NCBI RefSeq assembly: GCF_030345335.1 | Contig: NZ_JAPVRC010000001.1 | Span: forward strand, 434,001 to 498,000 | Origin: Halobacillus campisalis | Lineage (GTDB): Bacteria; Bacillota; Bacilli; Bacillales; Halobacillaceae | Direction: 5' to 3' | DNA: 64,000 nt | In this document: positions 63,867 to 64,000 of the stretch, piece after piece | Layout: every line of letters begins with the position of its first letter | How positions within the stretch are numbered: position 1 is the first letter of the stretch | Made by a program: the position numbers and the translations under genes | Notes under the pieces: model-generated | What the model was told of the DNA's origin: nothing | What the model saw: the letters and a program-made list of their open reading frames with translations, nothing else | Databases searched by the model: none

Positions 63867-64000
63867 TTAAGATGCTTTGTGCTCTAGTCTTAAGCGATCG
63901 GCGACCATCGCAATAAATTCACTGTTTGTCGGTTTAGCTTTTGTGGAAGAAATTGTATATCCGAACAAGGAGGAAATGGCGTCAATATTCCCGCGGTTCC
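63867..64000 (-). CDS. spo0A: Spo0A, C-terminal end (runs off the window)
   Basis: Only the last 44 codons are inside the window. They read [20 protein letters not shown] then [20 protein letters not shown], ending in KAS, almost identical to the end of the DNA-binding effector domain of Spo0A, the master regulator of sporulation. The helix [11 protein letters not shown] is the region that contacts sigma factors. This fixes the organism as an endospore former. It lies about 110 bases above the aspartokinase gene with a strong terminator between them. Confidence 0.96.
   Translation of the reverse strand, partial: NRGNIDAISSLFGYTISSTKAKPTNSEFIAMVADRLRLEHKAS

Overview
This 64 kb window is chromosomal DNA from an endospore-forming Bacillaceae bacterium of moderately low GC. 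It carries the C-terminus of Spo0A, a CotF-type spore coat protein, TnrA, the bkd branched-chain keto acid operon, BrxB, an intracellular serine protease and a gene order resembling the Bacillus subtilis yqi-yqj-yqk segment (YqkF, YqkE, YqkB, YqjQ, YqjP, YqjN, ribonuclease Z, DinB/YqjH, YqjE, YqjD, YqjA, YqiW, bkd, spo0A). A halophilic or marine genus such as Halobacillus or Thalassobacillus would fit, but that is an impression. No rRNA, tRNA, phage, transposase or CRISPR array was found.

Layout. 1-9.2 kb: end of an aldo/keto reductase, alanine transaminase with its Lrp regulator (alaR-alaT), yqkE-yqkB, a short-chain dehydrogenase with a metallo-beta-lactamase-fold protein behind a FadR-like operator, an M20 peptidase, and a coupled glycerophosphodiesterase/glycosyltransferase pair. 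9.3-17.8 kb: ribonuclease Z, aldehyde dehydrogenase, an exported MsrB, PEP carboxylase and a spore coat protein. 17.9-28.6 kb: homocysteine methyltransferase, a DUF4003 protein, flotillin, the proline catabolism genes putB-putC with a PutR-like regulator, and a secreted metallophosphoesterase. 28.7-40.3 kb: methyltransferase, a TetR-ABC exporter operon with two operators, an undecaprenyl-phosphate recycling operon (two small membrane proteins, UppP, DedA), tnrA with an FbpA-like gene behind tandem TnrA/GlnR boxes, carbonic anhydrase, intracellular serine protease, and DNA polymerase IV behind a LexA box. 41.2-59.3 kb: an M20 peptidase, the methylmalonyl-CoA arm (carboxyltransferase, a fused B12-domain/epimerase, mutase), Prli42, a broken L,D-transpeptidase, a FUSC protein, BrxB and the bkd operon with BkdR. 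59.4-64 kb: YqzF, a cNMP/CBS/DUF294 protein with a DEDDh exonuclease, aspartokinase, and the end of spo0A.

Functionally, Bkd plus leucine dehydrogenase, Ptb and Buk turn branched-chain amino acids into acyl-CoAs, acids and ATP. The neighbouring carboxylase, epimerase and mutase genes can carry the resulting propionyl-CoA to succinyl-CoA, and PEP carboxylase, alanine transaminase, proline catabolism, aspartokinase and TnrA all touch the same carbon/nitrogen node.

The most unusual content is a family of 0.6-1.0 kb non-coding elements (near 11.7-12.7, 20.3-21.1, 36.45-37.05 and 40.4-41.1 kb, with decayed pieces near 13.9-14.2, 33.0-33.1 and 50.3-50.5 kb). Each full copy has inverted terminal repeats and two long nested hairpin modules. 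At least two copies are flanked by exact 9-bp direct repeats. The outer stems differ in sequence between copies but stay self-complementary. They look like transposase-less mobile elements that carry a conserved structured module.
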